Assembly: GCA_037367405.1 (NCBI GenBank)
Contig: JAZKJV010000150.1
Span: forward strand, 186,001-250,000
Source of the DNA: Ottelia alismoides
Lineage: Eukaryota; Streptophyta; Magnoliopsida; Alismatales; Hydrocharitaceae
DNA length: 64,000 nucleotides
Reading direction: 5' to 3'
Shown here: positions 21,157 through 33,298 of the stretch, in pieces
How the letters are laid out: every line of letters starts with the position of its first letter
How positions within the stretch are numbered: position 1 is the first letter of the stretch
Made by a program: the position numbers and the translations under genes
The notes under the pieces: model-generated
Told to the model about the DNA's origin: nothing
What the model saw: only the letters and a program-made list of their open reading frames with translations
Databases searched by the model: none

Positions 21157-21400
21157 GGCCATTGAGCACTGTGAGTGCGCAGGCTTCTTCAAGTGCCCAA
21201 GTGTGCCATAGCCCATAGGTCACTACCGATTCACCTAATCTTTATCCCCCGTCCAATATACGTAAGTTTGGATCATCAATATAACTTTGGATCATCATGC
21301 ATATACATATTCAGACAGCCGCTTCTGGTGCGGATTTGTTGTTTGAAACAAGTCCCTGTCTCTTCCATCAAGAAGGTATTGCTCGCTTATATTTAGCAGA
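21157..21400. other. No feature recognised
   Basis: Intergenic sequence between the MITE and the AT-rich block. Short ORFs lack any coding signature. Confidence 0.5.
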
Positions 21401-21404
21401 CACT

Positions 21405-24308
21405 AGGTAGCATACCCGCGCTTCGCGGCGGGATCAAACGACAACAACAAAATTTAATAAACACTATAAAGTTTAATGGTAAATAAATTTAATAATGTAT
21501 TAAGTAAAAATGTGTGTTATAGATGTTGATTTTTAAAATAGAACTGTATTGAACGTATAGTTTATGTAAAAAATTTATAAAAGAAATAATGGGTGCACAA
21601 AAGTGTGAATATGCATCAAGTCAATAGGTGAAGTTAACAATTTATATAGGAATTAATTGAGAGTTAAATAATAAAACAATAGAAAGAAAGTAACTAAAAA
21701 TAATAAAAAATTTTATAAGAGAACAATTCATATAACTTATATATTTATAAACTATTGTGTTAACATATTTATATATTTGATTAAGAATTTTAAATAGATT
21801 TTACTAAAAAAATTTTATGGATTAAATTATTATTTGAATTTATACTTTTATTGAAATTTATATAATAAAAATATTAATTCATTTTTTATTGATATAATGT
21901 ATATATTCAATATTAGTTTTAAGTAAGTTATTTTTTATACAGTAATTAATCGATCTATGATTGCCAAAATATACTTTAGTAAGCCATAGATATATATAAA
22001 ATATATAAGAAATAATGCGAAAAGATTCCAAATTCAATAGATTGATGGGTATAATTAAAATAAAATCTAATATTTATGCGTCACTCTAATTTAAAAAAAG
22101 ATGAAGAAAAATAAGTTATGTCTGTATTAGATTTCAATTTTTTTACTATTATATAATTGTATATTATTTTCAAAAATTTAATTAATAAACTATAGATATA
22201 AGTTTATTTCTATCATTATCATATTCATAAGTTAATTTTTAAGTTTATTATTTATTAAATTATTTGTATTACATAATAACTTAAGCATCGATTTGAAATT
22301 ATTTTCAAATTATATTTTTAATTACTTTATTATAAGATGTATATCTACAAATTTAAGTTTGTTTTAAATTATTTTTTAATTAATATTTTATTTCATAAAT
22401 AAGTTTGTTTTATGTTATTTTTTAATTAGTATTGTATTTCACAATTTTAATATTACATACAAGTATAATTTAATTTTACTACAATAATAAAATATCAACA
22501 TGGATTTTTACACACAATGATTATAAAATTTGAATTTGAATAAACTACTAAGTTTGGAAAAATGTAACTTTAAAATAATGGAGAGAGAAAGAGGAGAGAG
22601 TGGGTAAAAAAGAGAGATAGAAAGTGTTGTATTTGTTTTAATACAATAATAAAATATATGCATTAGATTTTAACTACATTGATTACAAAATTAGAATTTC
22701 AATAAATTACTAAGTTTGGAAAAATTGTAAATATGAAATAATGGAGAGAGAAATATGAGAGAGTTGGTAAAAAAGGAGAGATAAAAATAATGAATATATT
22801 CTTAATATGATACTGAATATGGAGAGAGAAAGATGAGAGAGTTGGTAAAAAAGGAGAAATAAAAAATGACGAATATTTACTTAATATGATAATATTTATT
22901 TTTATAAAATTTGATTTTTTTACTAAAAATGAAATAAAATTTTTGGATTAATTATATTTACATAATATTTAAAAAACAAACCTCAATACATGCATGCCAC
23001 TCTTTTTAAAAAAATTGAAAAAATCATATAACTTGTTTATTTATAAGCTATTATGTTAATACATTTATATATTTGATTAAGAATTTTAAATAGATTTTAC
23101 TAAAAAATCAAAGGATTAAATTGCTATTTGAATTTATACTTTTATTGAAATCATTATGATAAAATATTAATTATTTTCTATTAATATAGTTTATATATTT
23201 GATATTAGTTTTAATAAAATTATTATTGATACCGTAAAAAATTGTTCTGTGATTGTCAAAATATACTTTCTTAATCCATAGACATATAAAATGTATAATA
23301 AATGATGTGAAAAGATTTCAAATCCATTCTATTGATGTATATAATTAAAATGATATATAATATTTATATGTTACTTGTTTAAAGAAAAGATGGGAGGAGA
23401 ATAAGTTAAGTATGTATCACATTTTAAAAAAAATCTATTATTAAATTTTAGATTATTTTTTAAAATTTTTATTAATAAATTACTGATAAAAGTATAATTT
23501 TATCATCTTCGTATTCGTAAGATAATTTTATTTTTATTATTTATTGAATTATTTGTATTACATAACAACTTAAACATCAATTGAAACTTATTTTCAAATT
23601 ATATTTTTTACTTCTTTATTATAAGATTCATATACACATATTTAAGTTTGAGTTAATTTTTTAATTAATATTATATTTCACAATTAATTGTGTTTTAAAC
23701 TATTTTTAAATTATTATTGTATTTCATATTTTTTACATCATATATAAATATGATTTAATTTTAGTATAATAATAAAATAAATATATTTTTATCCACATTG
23801 ATTACAAATCTGAATTTGAATAAATTACAAAAATTAAAAAACGCAACTTTACATGGTATTTAAAATTCTACTTTAATAAATATAATTGATATATATTAAT
23901 ATTAATTTAATAAATATAAAGAAAAATATGATATTTGTAATTTTAAATTTAACATATATATTAGAGGAGAGAGAAGAAGATGAGAAAGGGAGATGATTAC
24001 AAATCTGAATTTCAATAAATTACGAAATTTGGAAAATGCAACTTTACATGATATGCAAAACTATACTTTAATAAATATAATTGATATATATATATATGAA
24101 TATTAATTTAATAAATATAAAGAAAAATATGATATTTGTAATTTTAAATTTAACATATATATTAGAGGAGAGAGAAAATGATGAGAAAGGGAGAGAGAGT
24201 GTGAGTGGAGAGAGGGAGAAAGAGGGAGAGAGAGGAGGAATTAAAGGAGAGAGAAAAGATGAGAGAGGGGGAGAGACACGGATGCATTTGAGAGAGAGGG
24301 AGAAAAGA
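21405..24308. repeat. AT-rich, internally duplicated block, possibly an old Helitron-like element
   Basis: Begins near CTAGGTAGCATACCCGCG with a GC hairpin (CCCGC ... GCGGG, about 21416-21433), a motif often seen at ends of plant Helitrons. The rest is about 80% AT. A roughly 600-bp segment near 21710-22300 recurs at about 22990-23700. A segment near 23860-23990 recurs at 24020-24180. GGAGAGAGAAA tracts recur at 22578, 22742 and 22819. The 3' end is GA-rich and abuts the MULE. No Rep/helicase and no CTRR end were identified, so the Helitron label is tentative. Confidence 0.4.
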
Positions 24309-24399
24309 GAGCAAATTCCCGGACAGGGCATGCTCTCTGAGCAAATGCCCCGTTTGGGCATCCGATAATTTTTTTCCCGACTTGGGCACCGATCGACGT

Positions 24400-24610
24400 T
24401 CCATTCGTCGATCGGAGAACGGTTCGCCGATCAGGCCGGTACAGGACAAATTTGAACCTGCGTGCACGCGGTCGTCGAGGAGGCCCGGTCCTCAACGTGC
24501 GCGTGCACGCGACATTTGAGGAAGCGCGGTGTCCAAGTTTGATGGCGCGGTCTTTGAGGGGTCCAATCGACGAACCGTTCGCCGATCGGCGAATGGAACG
24601 CCGAATAAAC
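24400..24610. repeat. Paired GGCGAACGGTTCGCC-type palindromes near the left MULE end
   Basis: Two palindromic blocks of the type CGATCGG(C/A)GAACGGTTCGCCGAT occur in opposite orientation at about 24403-24438 and 24564-24600. They recur in the right arm at about 31318-31352 and 31486-31522. They could be subterminal transposase-binding sites; this is inference. Confidence 0.55.
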
Positions 24611-24622
24611 CCCTTAGCCCGC

Positions 24623-24632
24623 CAATAAAAGG
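24623..24632 (+). promoter_or_regulatory. Decayed TATA box of left MULE arm
   Basis: Reads CAATAAAAGG, where the right arm has CTATAAAAGG. A C-rich tract follows in both arms. The one-base change suggests the left promoter is weakened. Confidence 0.5.
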
Positions 24633-24767
24633 ACCCCCACCCCCACACTTCGGCACACCCCATTCCTCTTGCCCTCTTTCATTCTCCTTGTGCTCCCTCC
24701 CTCTTTCCCTGTTGCAATCTTGTCGGAGGTACGGTCGGGGTAATTTTCTGTGCTTCTCCTATAGCAG

Positions 24768-26158
24768 GTATTTTTTGTTTTTTAAAATTTATATTTTTGT
24801 TCTGATTAATATTCATTTAGTTAATGTAGTTCTTTTTTTATAGAAATAATTATTATCATTTCCATAAATAAGTCTCTGTCAGTTTACACAAAATAATCTC
24901 TATGTTGTTTAACAAATTAATATACCTTATTTAAAGGAAAAGATTAGAACTTTTGCATAATCTATTCGTTGTATAGGAGGAATAATTTTATTTGATTGTC
25001 CATGTATGCCCATGTCAGAGTGAGAGATCATGTAATGCTGATTAGGGTTATTTAAGGAATTTAATTTAACTTTTAAGGGAATCTAAATCATTTCATTTTA
25101 TTATTACAAATTATTAATTAATTGGTTTTCTTTATTCGAATTTAAGAGTTTATAGTATTTAATAATTAAGAATATTTAATCCAATTAATTATTTTTATTA
25201 TCTCGTAATTAACAATTAATTATTGAATGTAATTACAAAGTGTATTGAAATTAATTTATTTAAATATTAAGTGTATTTAAGTTAATGTAATTAACTAATT
25301 AGTCTAATTAATTAATAAGTGTAATCAACTAAATATATTTAAGTGTAATTAAGTAAATGTAATTAAGTGTAATTAAGTAAATGTAATTAGATTTAATGAA
25401 GTAAATATAATTAAGTTTAATTAAATTAATATAATCTGTGTAATTAAGTAAATTAATTGTATTTAAGTGTGATTAAGTAAATGTAATTAACTGTCAAGTG
25501 TAAATAAATAATAAGTAATGAACTAATTTTAATTAATTAATTAGTGTAATTAACTAATAAATGTAATTAAGTTATTATAAGTAAATGTAATTAGGTAAAT
25601 GTAATTAAGTTTAATTAAGTAAATATAATAATATTTAATTAAGTTATTCTAATTAGCTAATAAGTGTAATTAAGTAAATTAATCATATTTACCTGCAATC
25701 AAATTAATGTAATTAACTATTAAGGGTAATTAACTAATTGTAATTAAATAATTGTAATTAACTTACAAGTGTAATTAACTAATTATAATTAGGTGCAATT
25801 AAGTAAATTAATCGTATTTAACTGCAATCAAATCAATATAATTAACTATTAAGGGTAATTAACCAATTGTAATTAAATAATTGTAATTAACTTACAAGTG
25901 TAATTGACTAATAAGTGTAATTAACTAATTATAATTAGGTGCAATTAAATAAATTAACTATAATCATGTGTAATTAAATAAATGTAATTAACTATTAAGT
26001 GTAATTAAATAATAGGTGTATTTAACTAATTGTAATTAACCAGTACGTGTAATTAACTGATAAGTGTAATTAAATAAATATAATTAAGTGGAATTAAATG
26101 AATTGTATGTAATGAGTAAGTTTATTTAGATAAGTATGTTGATTTCCCTCATTCATAG
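24768..26158 (+). other. Presumed 5'-UTR intron with about 0.9 kb of TAATTA repeats (left arm)
   Basis: A donor GCAG|GTATTT near 24768 and an acceptor TTCATAG at 26158, four bases before the transposase ATG, would define a 1.39-kb intron. From about 25200 to 26110 it is built from degenerate TGTAATTAA(G/C)TAA units. The mirrored copy occupies about 29790-30800 in the right arm. Splicing is predicted, not shown. Confidence 0.5.
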
Positions 26159-26161
26159 ATT

Positions 26162-26957
26162 ATGACCGATCTTGCTGCATTGTATATCTCTTAGAACGGC
26201 AGAATCGTCTCTGAAAATGGAAGTGTTAGTTACGAAGGGGTAGAATTCGTATGATAGGCCTTCCATTAGGTACCAACTTCGAAGATCTCTTATCAAGTGT
26301 TTGTGCTATAACTGGTTATAATCAAGACCAGTATAGTGTACGAGTCACCTGTAGATGGCCGATGAATGTCAGCACATTCTGTCCAGTCGTTGTCTCCGAT
26401 AACCAGACGACGGGTTTGATGTTAAATATTGCTCGTTCTCTTGGAATGATGCAATTGATGGTCGAAGCTGGTCAAATAGAAAATCCCTTATTTGATGCAT
26501 CCAATGTCGCCCAATCATCTCGGGGAGGAACAGAAGTGCAAGATGTGCCTATAGAGGATGAGAACAATGACGACGTAAATGAAGTTGATGACGATACTGG
26601 CATTGAGGAGGAGGAGGCTATCCCTGATCTGAATGTCGCATACGAGGACATTCACGGGCAATAATCACTTATAGGTTCAATAAGCAATGAACCTATTTTT
26701 GATCACCATGGTGACTATGTTGTTACATTGGATCCAATGTCGCAGCTACCTGATATCTTTCGGGATGAAGACTGGATAACAAACACATATGCAGAGGAGA
26801 TACCATTCCTGAGCGAGCCCCAAGAGACCATTTATCCCGATCGTAGTGGACTTGAGTATTGGCATAATAGAACTTGTTATATTCTGCCAATTGGAAATAC
26901 TGCAACCATATATCAAATAATTCATATTGCAGATTGGAAGATCATTGTTCCTTGAGT
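26162..26957 (+). pseudogene. MuDR-type transposase N-terminal fragment (left arm), broken
   Basis: The reading frame begins with an ATG just after a presumed splice acceptor. The N-terminal 100 codons match the layout of plant MULE transposase N-termini: a YEG(G) motif, then a PB1/ubiquitin-like stretch ending CRWPMN. An acidic linker (DENNDDVNEVDDD) and a conserved-looking segment (EIPFLSEPQETIYPDRSGLE) follow. Breaks: a stop replacing the Trp seen in the right arm (about 26192-26194), a one-base deletion near 26245, and TAA at 26662-26664. The frame ends before the MudrA DNA-binding and DDE domains, so no transposase activity is expected. Family assignment is by motif pattern only. Confidence 0.65.
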
Positions 26958-27440
26958 TCTACATTGGTACACTTATCAAATAAAATTTGCCATATATATA
27001 TTCAAAGTTGTGCTTTTTGATGAATTATTTCTACCTCCTATACTATAATAATTTAGCGATTTTAAGAGAGGTAGAATTTCGGTCCATCAAGGAGGAAGGA
27101 GGAAGAGTAAAGGACATATCTACCAAAGTTAGTTAATTTAATTACCTTCCTATCCCAAATTTTAATGTACGTTTAATATGCAGATGGATGGCAACTAACC
27201 CGAGAGGCACAAGCAATAAATGTGAAAGAAGTCGGGGCACAAGTGATATTCTAAGAAAGGGAGGAGTATAACTGATATTGAAATATCTCATATGGATAAA
27301 AGTTATAAAAATTCCTAAAAACAAATGTGTTATGACCAATTACTTTATAATAAGCTTTGTTTATGCAAAGAGATAACCGATAAAAAGATTTTCAATGCAT
27401 CAACATGTCCAATATAGGGGACAATTTGCACAATTGGCAT

Positions 27441-27651
27441 AGTTTAGTGGGGTAAAAGAACGAGAACGAGTCCTCTGTTGTTACTGCACCTGTTATAACA
27501 CGCAAGGGCCTTTCGATTGACATCAGGATGGGACGTTGATCACACCCTATCACTTGCAGCACCGTGGGATGCCCATCGGATGGCCTCTCTGCGTTACAAC
27601 AAGTATTATAATAGCAGGGGGCCCATTCCCCTTCCTTTACCCCACTAAACT
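27441..27651. mobile_element. Small hairpin-type TIR element, copy 1
   Basis: 211 bp with perfect 16-bp ends (AGTTTAGTGGGGTAAA and its complement) and imperfect pairing further in. A MITE that was duplicated with its host segment. Superfamily unclear; no obvious TSD. Confidence 0.6.
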
Positions 27652-27777
27652 CCGCTGATTGAGGGAATTTTAACCTATACTAGTCGTATAGATGCTTCAA
27701 AAATCTTTTTTTATCGGTTGGTAAATGTGCTGTAACAGGAGAGTAGTCTTACAACATAATCCGGAGGGGGGCAGCAG

Positions 27778-28216
27778 ATGGGGAGGAACAGAAGTGCAAG
27801 ATGTGTCTATAGAGGATGAGAACAATAACGACGTAAACGAAGTTGATGATGATACTGGCATTGGGGAGGAGGAGGAGGCTATCCCTGATCTGAATGTCGC
27901 ATACGAGGACATTCACGGGCAAGAATCACTTATAGGTTCAATAAGCAATGAACCTATTTTTGATCACCCTGTTGACTATGTTGTTACATTGGATCCAATG
28001 CCGCAACTTCCTGATATCTTTCAGGATGAAGACTGGATAGCAAACACATATGCAGAGGAGATACCATTCCTGAGCGAGCCCCAAGAGACCATTTACCCCG
28101 ATCGTAGTGGACTTGAGTATTGGCAGAATAGAACTTGTTATATTCTGCCAATTGGAAATACTGCAATCGTATATCAAATAATTCATATTGTAGATTGGAA
28201 GATCATTGTTCCTTGA
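27778..28216 (+). pseudogene. Transposase linker fragment in duplication unit 2
   Basis: An open frame equivalent to the C-terminal part of the left-arm fragment. It keeps GAA where the left copy has TAA, and ends IIVP before a TGA. It has no N-terminus of its own and is a partial duplicate. Confidence 0.6.
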
Positions 28217-28699
28217 GTTCGACATTGGTACACTTATCAAATAAAATTTGCCATATATATTCAAAGTTGTGCTTTTTGATGAATTATTTCTACCTCCTAT
28301 ACTATAATAATTTAACGATTTTAAGAGAGGTAGAATTTCGGTCCATCAAGGAGAAAGGAGAAAGAGTAAAGGACATATCTACCAAAGTTAGTTAATTTAA
28401 TTACCTTCGTATCCCATATTTTAACGTACGTTTAAGATGCAGATGGATGGCAACTAACCCGAGGGTCACAAGCGATAAATGTGAAAGAAGTTGGGGCACA
28501 AGTGATATTCCAAGAAAGGGAGGAGTATAACTGATATTGAAATATCTCATAGGGATAACAGTTATAAAAATTCCTAAAAACAAATGTGTTATGACCAATT
28601 ACTTTATAATAAGCTTCGTTTATGCAAAGAGATAACCGATGAAAAGATTTTCAATGCATCAACATGTCCAATATAGGGGACAATTTGCACAATTGGCAT

Positions 28700-28910
28700 A
28701 GTTTAGTGGGGTAAAAGAACGAGAACTAGTCCTCTGTTGTTACTGCCCCTGTTATAACACGCAGAGGCCTTTCGATTGACATCAGGATGGGACGTTGATC
28801 ACACCCTATCACTTGCAGCACCGTGGGATGCCCATCGGACGGCCCCTCTGCGTTACAACAAGTGTTGTAATAGCAGGGGGCCCATTCCCCTTCCTTTACC
28901 CCACTAAACT
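28700..28910. mobile_element. Small hairpin-type TIR element, copy 2
   Basis: Same element as at 27441-27651, carried by the second duplication unit, with a few substitutions. Confidence 0.6.
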
Positions 28911-29036
28911 CCGCTAATTGAGAGAATTTTAACCTATATTAGTCGTATAGATGCTTCAAAAATCTTTTTTTTATCAGTTGGTAAATGTGTTGTAACAGGA
29001 GAGTAGTCTTACAACATAATCGGGAGGGGGGCAGCA

Positions 29037-29747
29037 GATATTCTGCCAATACTCAAGTCCACTACGGTCGGGGTAAATGGTCTCTTGGGGCTCGCTCAAG
29101 AATGGTATCTCCTCTGCATATGTATTTGTTATCCAGTCTTCATCCTGAAAGATATCAGGCAGCTGCGGCATTGGATCCAATGTAACAACATAGTCAACAG
29201 GGGGATCAAAAGTAGGTTCATTGCTTATTGAACATATAAGTGATTCTTGCCTGTGAATGACCTTGTATGCGACATTCAGATCAGGGATAGCCTCCTCCTC
29301 CTCAATGCCAATATCGTCATCAACTTCATTTACGTCGTCATTGTTCTCATCCTCTATAGGCACATCTTGCACTTCTGTTCCTCCCCGAGATGATTGGGCG
29401 ACACTGGATGCATCAAATAAGGGATTTTCTATTTGATCAGCTTCGACCATCAAATGCATCATTCCAAGAGAACGAGCAATATTTAAAATCAAACCCGTCA
29501 TCTGGTTATCTGAGACAACGAGTGCACAGAATGTGCTGACATTCATCGGCCATCTACAGGTGACTCATACACTATACTGGTCTTGATTATAACCAGTTAT
29601 AGCACAAACACTGGATAAGAGATCTTCGAAGTTGGTACCTAATGGAAGGCCTATCATCCGACTTCTGCCCCCTTCGTAACTAACACTTCCATTTTCAGAG
29701 ACGATTCTGCCGTTCCAAGAGATATACAATGCAGCAAGATCGGCCAT
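29037..29747 (-). pseudogene. MuDR-type transposase N-terminal fragment (right arm), one stop
   Basis: Inverted copy of the left-arm fragment and better preserved. It starts MADLAALYISWNG and keeps the YEGG motif, the CRWPMN segment and the acidic linker. One nonsense codon (TGA where the left arm has CGA, about 29565-29567) interrupts it; the change is of the CpG-decay type. The frame runs into unrelated sequence at the inversion point. The DDE catalytic domain is absent. Confidence 0.65.
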
Positions 29748-29789
29748 AATCTATGAATGAGGGAAGTCAACATACTTATCTAAATAAAC

Positions 29790-30800
29790 TTACTCATTAC
29801 ATACCATTCATTTAAATCCACTTAATTATATTTATTTAATTACACTTATCAGTTAGTTATACGTACTGGTTAATTATAATTAGTTAAATATACCTATTAT
29901 TTAATTACACTTAATAGTTAATTACATTTATTTAATTACACATGATTATAGTTAATTTACTTAATTGCAACTAATTATAATTAGTTAATTACACTTATTA
30001 GTCAATGACACTTGTAAGTTAATTATAATTATTTAATTACAATTAGTTAATTACCCTTAATAGTTAATTACATTGATTTGATTGCAGTTAAATACGATTA
30101 ATTTACTTAGTTGCACCTAATTATAATGCGTTAATTACACTTATTGGTCAATTACACTTGTAAGTTAATTACAATTATTTAATTACAATTAGTTAATTAC
30201 CCTTAATAGTTAATTACATTGATTTGATTGCAGTTAAATACGATTAATTTACTTAATTATACTTATTAGTTAATTAGAATAACTTAATTAAAGATGATTA
30301 TATTTACTTAATTAAACTTAATTACATTTACTTAATTACATTTACCTCATTACATTTACTTACAATAACTTAATTACATTTATTAGTTAATTACACTAAT
30401 TAATTAATTACAATTAGTTCATTATACTTATTATTTATTTACACTTTATAGTTAATTACATTTACTTAATTACACTTAAATACAATTAATTTACTTAATT
30501 ACATTGATTACATTAAGTTAATTAAACTTAATTATATTTACTTCATTAAACCTAATTACATTTACTTAATTACACTTACATACATTTAGTTAATCACACT
30601 TATTAATTAATTAGACTAATTAGTTAATTACATTAACTTAAATACACTTAATATTTAAATAAATTAATTTCAATACACTTTGTAATTACATTCAATAATT
30701 AATTGTTAATTATGAAATAATAAAAATAATTAATTGGATTAAATATTCTTAATTATTAAATACTATAAACTCTTAAATTCGAATAAAGAAAACCAATTAA
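29790..30800 (-). repeat. TAATTA-rich repeat block (right arm)
   Basis: Mirror copy of the left-arm block. Dominated by degenerate TTAATTACA(T/C)TTA units with irregular spacing of about 12-25 bases. Several indels distinguish it from the left arm, as expected for a slippage-prone repeat. Confidence 0.75.
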
Positions 30801-31284
30801 TCAATAATTTGTAATAATAAAATGAAATGATTTAGATTCCTTTAAAAGTTAAATTAAATTCCTTAAATAACCCTAATCATCATTACATGATCTCTCCCTC
30901 TGACATGGGCATACATGGACAATCAAATAAAATCAATTCTCCTATACAACGAATAGATTATGCAAAAGTTCTAATCTTTTCCTTTAAATAAGGTATATTA
31001 ATTTGTTAAACAATGTAGAGATTATTTTGTGTAAACTGATAGAGACTAATTTATGGAAATAATAATAATTATTTCTATAAGAAAAGAACTACATTAACTA
31101 AATGAATATTAATCAGAACAAAAATATAAATTTTAAAATACAAAAAATACATGCTATAGGAGAAGCACAGAAAACTGCCCCGAACGTACCTCCGACAAGA
31201 TTGCAAGAGGGAAAGAGGGAGGGAGCACAAGGAGAATGAAAGAGGGCAAGAGGAATGGGGTGTGCCGAAGTGTGGGGGTGGGGG

Positions 31285-31294
31285 TCCTTTTATA
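31285..31294 (-). promoter_or_regulatory. Intact TATA box of right MULE arm
   Basis: The minus strand reads TATAAAAGGA followed by a C-rich tract, an excellent plant TATA box that faces the transposase fragment. It could drive transcription through the element toward the left arm. Confidence 0.6.
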
Positions 31295-31608
31295 GGCGGG
31301 TCAAGGGGTTCATTCGGCGTTCCATTCGCCGATCGGCGAACGGTTCGCCGATTGGACCCCTCAAAGACCGCGCCATCAAACTTGGAGACCACGCTTCCTC
31401 AAACGCCGCACGCGCGCGCGCGTGGAGGACTGGACCTCCTCGACGACCGCGTGCACGCGGGTTCAATTTTGTCATGTACCGGCCTGATCGGCGAACCGTT
31501 CGCCGATCGGAGAATGGAACGTCGATCGGTGCCCAAGTCGGGAAAAAAATTATCTGATGTCCACGGGGGCATTTTCTCAGAGAGCATGCCCTGTCCGGGA
31601 ATTTGCTC

Positions 31609-31790
31609 GAGGGAGAGAGTGTGAGTAGAGAGAGAAAAGATGGAGAGAGAGAGTGGGTGGAGGGAGAGAGAGTGTTCGAGAGAGGGGGGGATTGAGAGGC
31701 GGCGGGAGAGAGAAACGATGGGAGGAGAGGGAAAGAATGGGGAAGGGAGGGGAGAGTGCCATGTGTCATGGCAGGAAGAGGGCGAGGGAA
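31609..31790. repeat. GA-rich low-complexity tract
   Basis: Mostly GAGAG/GGGAG units. It resembles the tract at about 24170-24308 on the other side of the MULE, so the element sits inside GA-rich DNA. Confidence 0.7.
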
Positions 31791-32301
31791 ATACTCACTA
31801 TTAGTGTGGGTTATAGATATGCATGCAGATTTGATCACGTGATCTTACCAAATATATTCGGAGGTGGATCTTCATATTTTTTTGATGGGTGTGGATCTTC
31901 ATATTTGAGTCCACAATGGTGCAGGTGTGGTGGGTCCATCACGTGATATGAATAATGGCGCCTTTATATTAGATGCAACGGCAAATGGAAGCCAATATTT
32001 CTTTTTCTTTGTTCACAGCAAACCTTACAAGAGAAGAAGATGTTTTGCAAATAAAAAATAGAATTTAGGATGGAGAATGTTTAGAACTTGGAAAGGAAAT
32101 TAAACCAAAGGAGGAATCTGCGTTTCGAATAATACGTGGAATGCACGAGCTTTTGGACGAGAAATCAAATAGTGTATAGTTAGCTATAAGTAAAGAGAAG
32201 TACTATATAAAAATTGCACATATATACAATCGAATACCCTTTGTATATTTGTCAGCATTTGAATTTCGTGTATACGACAAACGAGAAATCTCGCATGTGA
32301 G
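31791..32301. other. No feature recognised
   Basis: Intergenic. A short direct repeat GTGGATCTTCATATTT occurs at about 31864 and 31892. No coding signal. Confidence 0.5.
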
Positions 32302-32779
32302 TAGGGATGAAAATGGTCGGGTACGGATACAAATATATATGTTATCATATCTTTATCATTTTTAATACTCCAGATACAAAAATGAATACACATATCACAC
32401 GAATGTATAAAATCAAGAACCATATCCTCAAAGTATGAATACGAATGTAACATTGATATTGGCAATTCGGATACAGATATTTGACAAACGAATGTGAATT
32501 AACTTACTCGTCAAAATTTGAACATTCTATTCATAATTTGTACTTGTCAAAATTTGACCATTCAATTCATATTTGTATCCTCTAAAATTTGAGCATTCTA
32601 TTCATATTCGTACTCGTCAATATTAAGGATATCAAATTCGTATTCGCATTCATATTCGTCGAATGTTGAATTTATGTATTTTGTATTCTCTAGATGTTAA
32701 GAAATAACATCTATATTCTCCATTTGAGAAATGTGAATACGAACGAATATGGATATATTTATATCCATTTTCATCCCTA
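32302..32779. mobile_element. hAT-type MITE, TAGGGATGAAAA family, copy 1
   Basis: 478 bp with ends TAGGGATGAAAATGG and its complement. Interior rich in TATTCGTA/CGAATATG repeats. No clear 8-bp TSD. Related to the element at 33562-34341. Confidence 0.65.
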
Positions 32780-33298
32780 GTAGGGATACTTTTACCCATA
32801 AGAAAAGCTTCAAAATCTGTCTCCAAAAGATGAATCTCTTTGCCGGGAAAGTGTGAAAAGGATTTGGAATCCACCATTTCCTCCTAACGACTGCAACTCC
32901 ATTAAATAGATATACCTAACTTGGCTTGGTGCCAAGAGTACAACAGATATGCTTAAAATGATGGGATTGCCATTGCAACTCCATTAACTTGGCTTGATGC
33001 TATAAGATCCAACCATTTTATCAAGGCAGCTATGCTTGTACTTATTAGAAACAGTTGTTATATATATCCAGTTGGATGCATGCAGACAAACATAGGTAGA
33101 ATGTTTCAATTGATACCATCACGCTCTTTATGATTGAAAATTTGAAACTAAGAATACGCGCACGCTACTCTCCATGATTTAATAATCACACGCTGAAAAT
33201 AATCAAACTTCTGAAAGGAGTTTTAGCTGCAACTTCGTTAGGTATGATATGCAACAATTTTTTTATCACCAAAAATTGGTAAAAATACACTATTGCTA
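32780..33298. other. No feature recognised
   Basis: AT-rich intergenic sequence. Short direct repeats such as CAACTCCATTAA are present but no gene. Confidence 0.5.

Larger units (their letters stand above)
26526..29036 (+). repeat. 1.26-kb direct tandem duplication in the centre of the MULE
   Basis: Unit 1 is 26526-27783 and unit 2 is 27784-29036, offset 1258 bases, nearly identical by eye. Each holds the transposase linker segment, non-coding sequence and one copy of a small TIR element. The left arm overlaps unit 1. The junction with the right arm is at 29036/29037, where the sequence inverts within the transposase linker. Confidence 0.85.
24309..31608. mobile_element. Inverted-repeat MULE derivative (Mu-killer-like arrangement)
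   Basis: Two arms of about 2.56 kb (24309-26870 and 29037-31608) are inverted copies that begin GAGCAAATTCCCGGACAGGG. Each contains terminal sequence, a promoter with a TATA box or its relic, a 5' exon, a TAATTA-rich presumed intron and the N-terminal coding part of a MuDR-type transposase. A 1.26-kb direct duplication fills the centre. No catalytic DDE domain is present, so the element is non-autonomous. Transcription from either end would read through both arms and give long hairpin RNA. A clean 9-bp TSD is not visible; both flanks are GA repeats. Confidence 0.75.

Noticed and set aside
24300..31617. 9-bp TSD around the inverted MULE
   Set aside because: Flanking nonamers GAGAAAAGA and GAGGGAGAG are GA-repeat sequence and not identical, so they are not claimed as a TSD.
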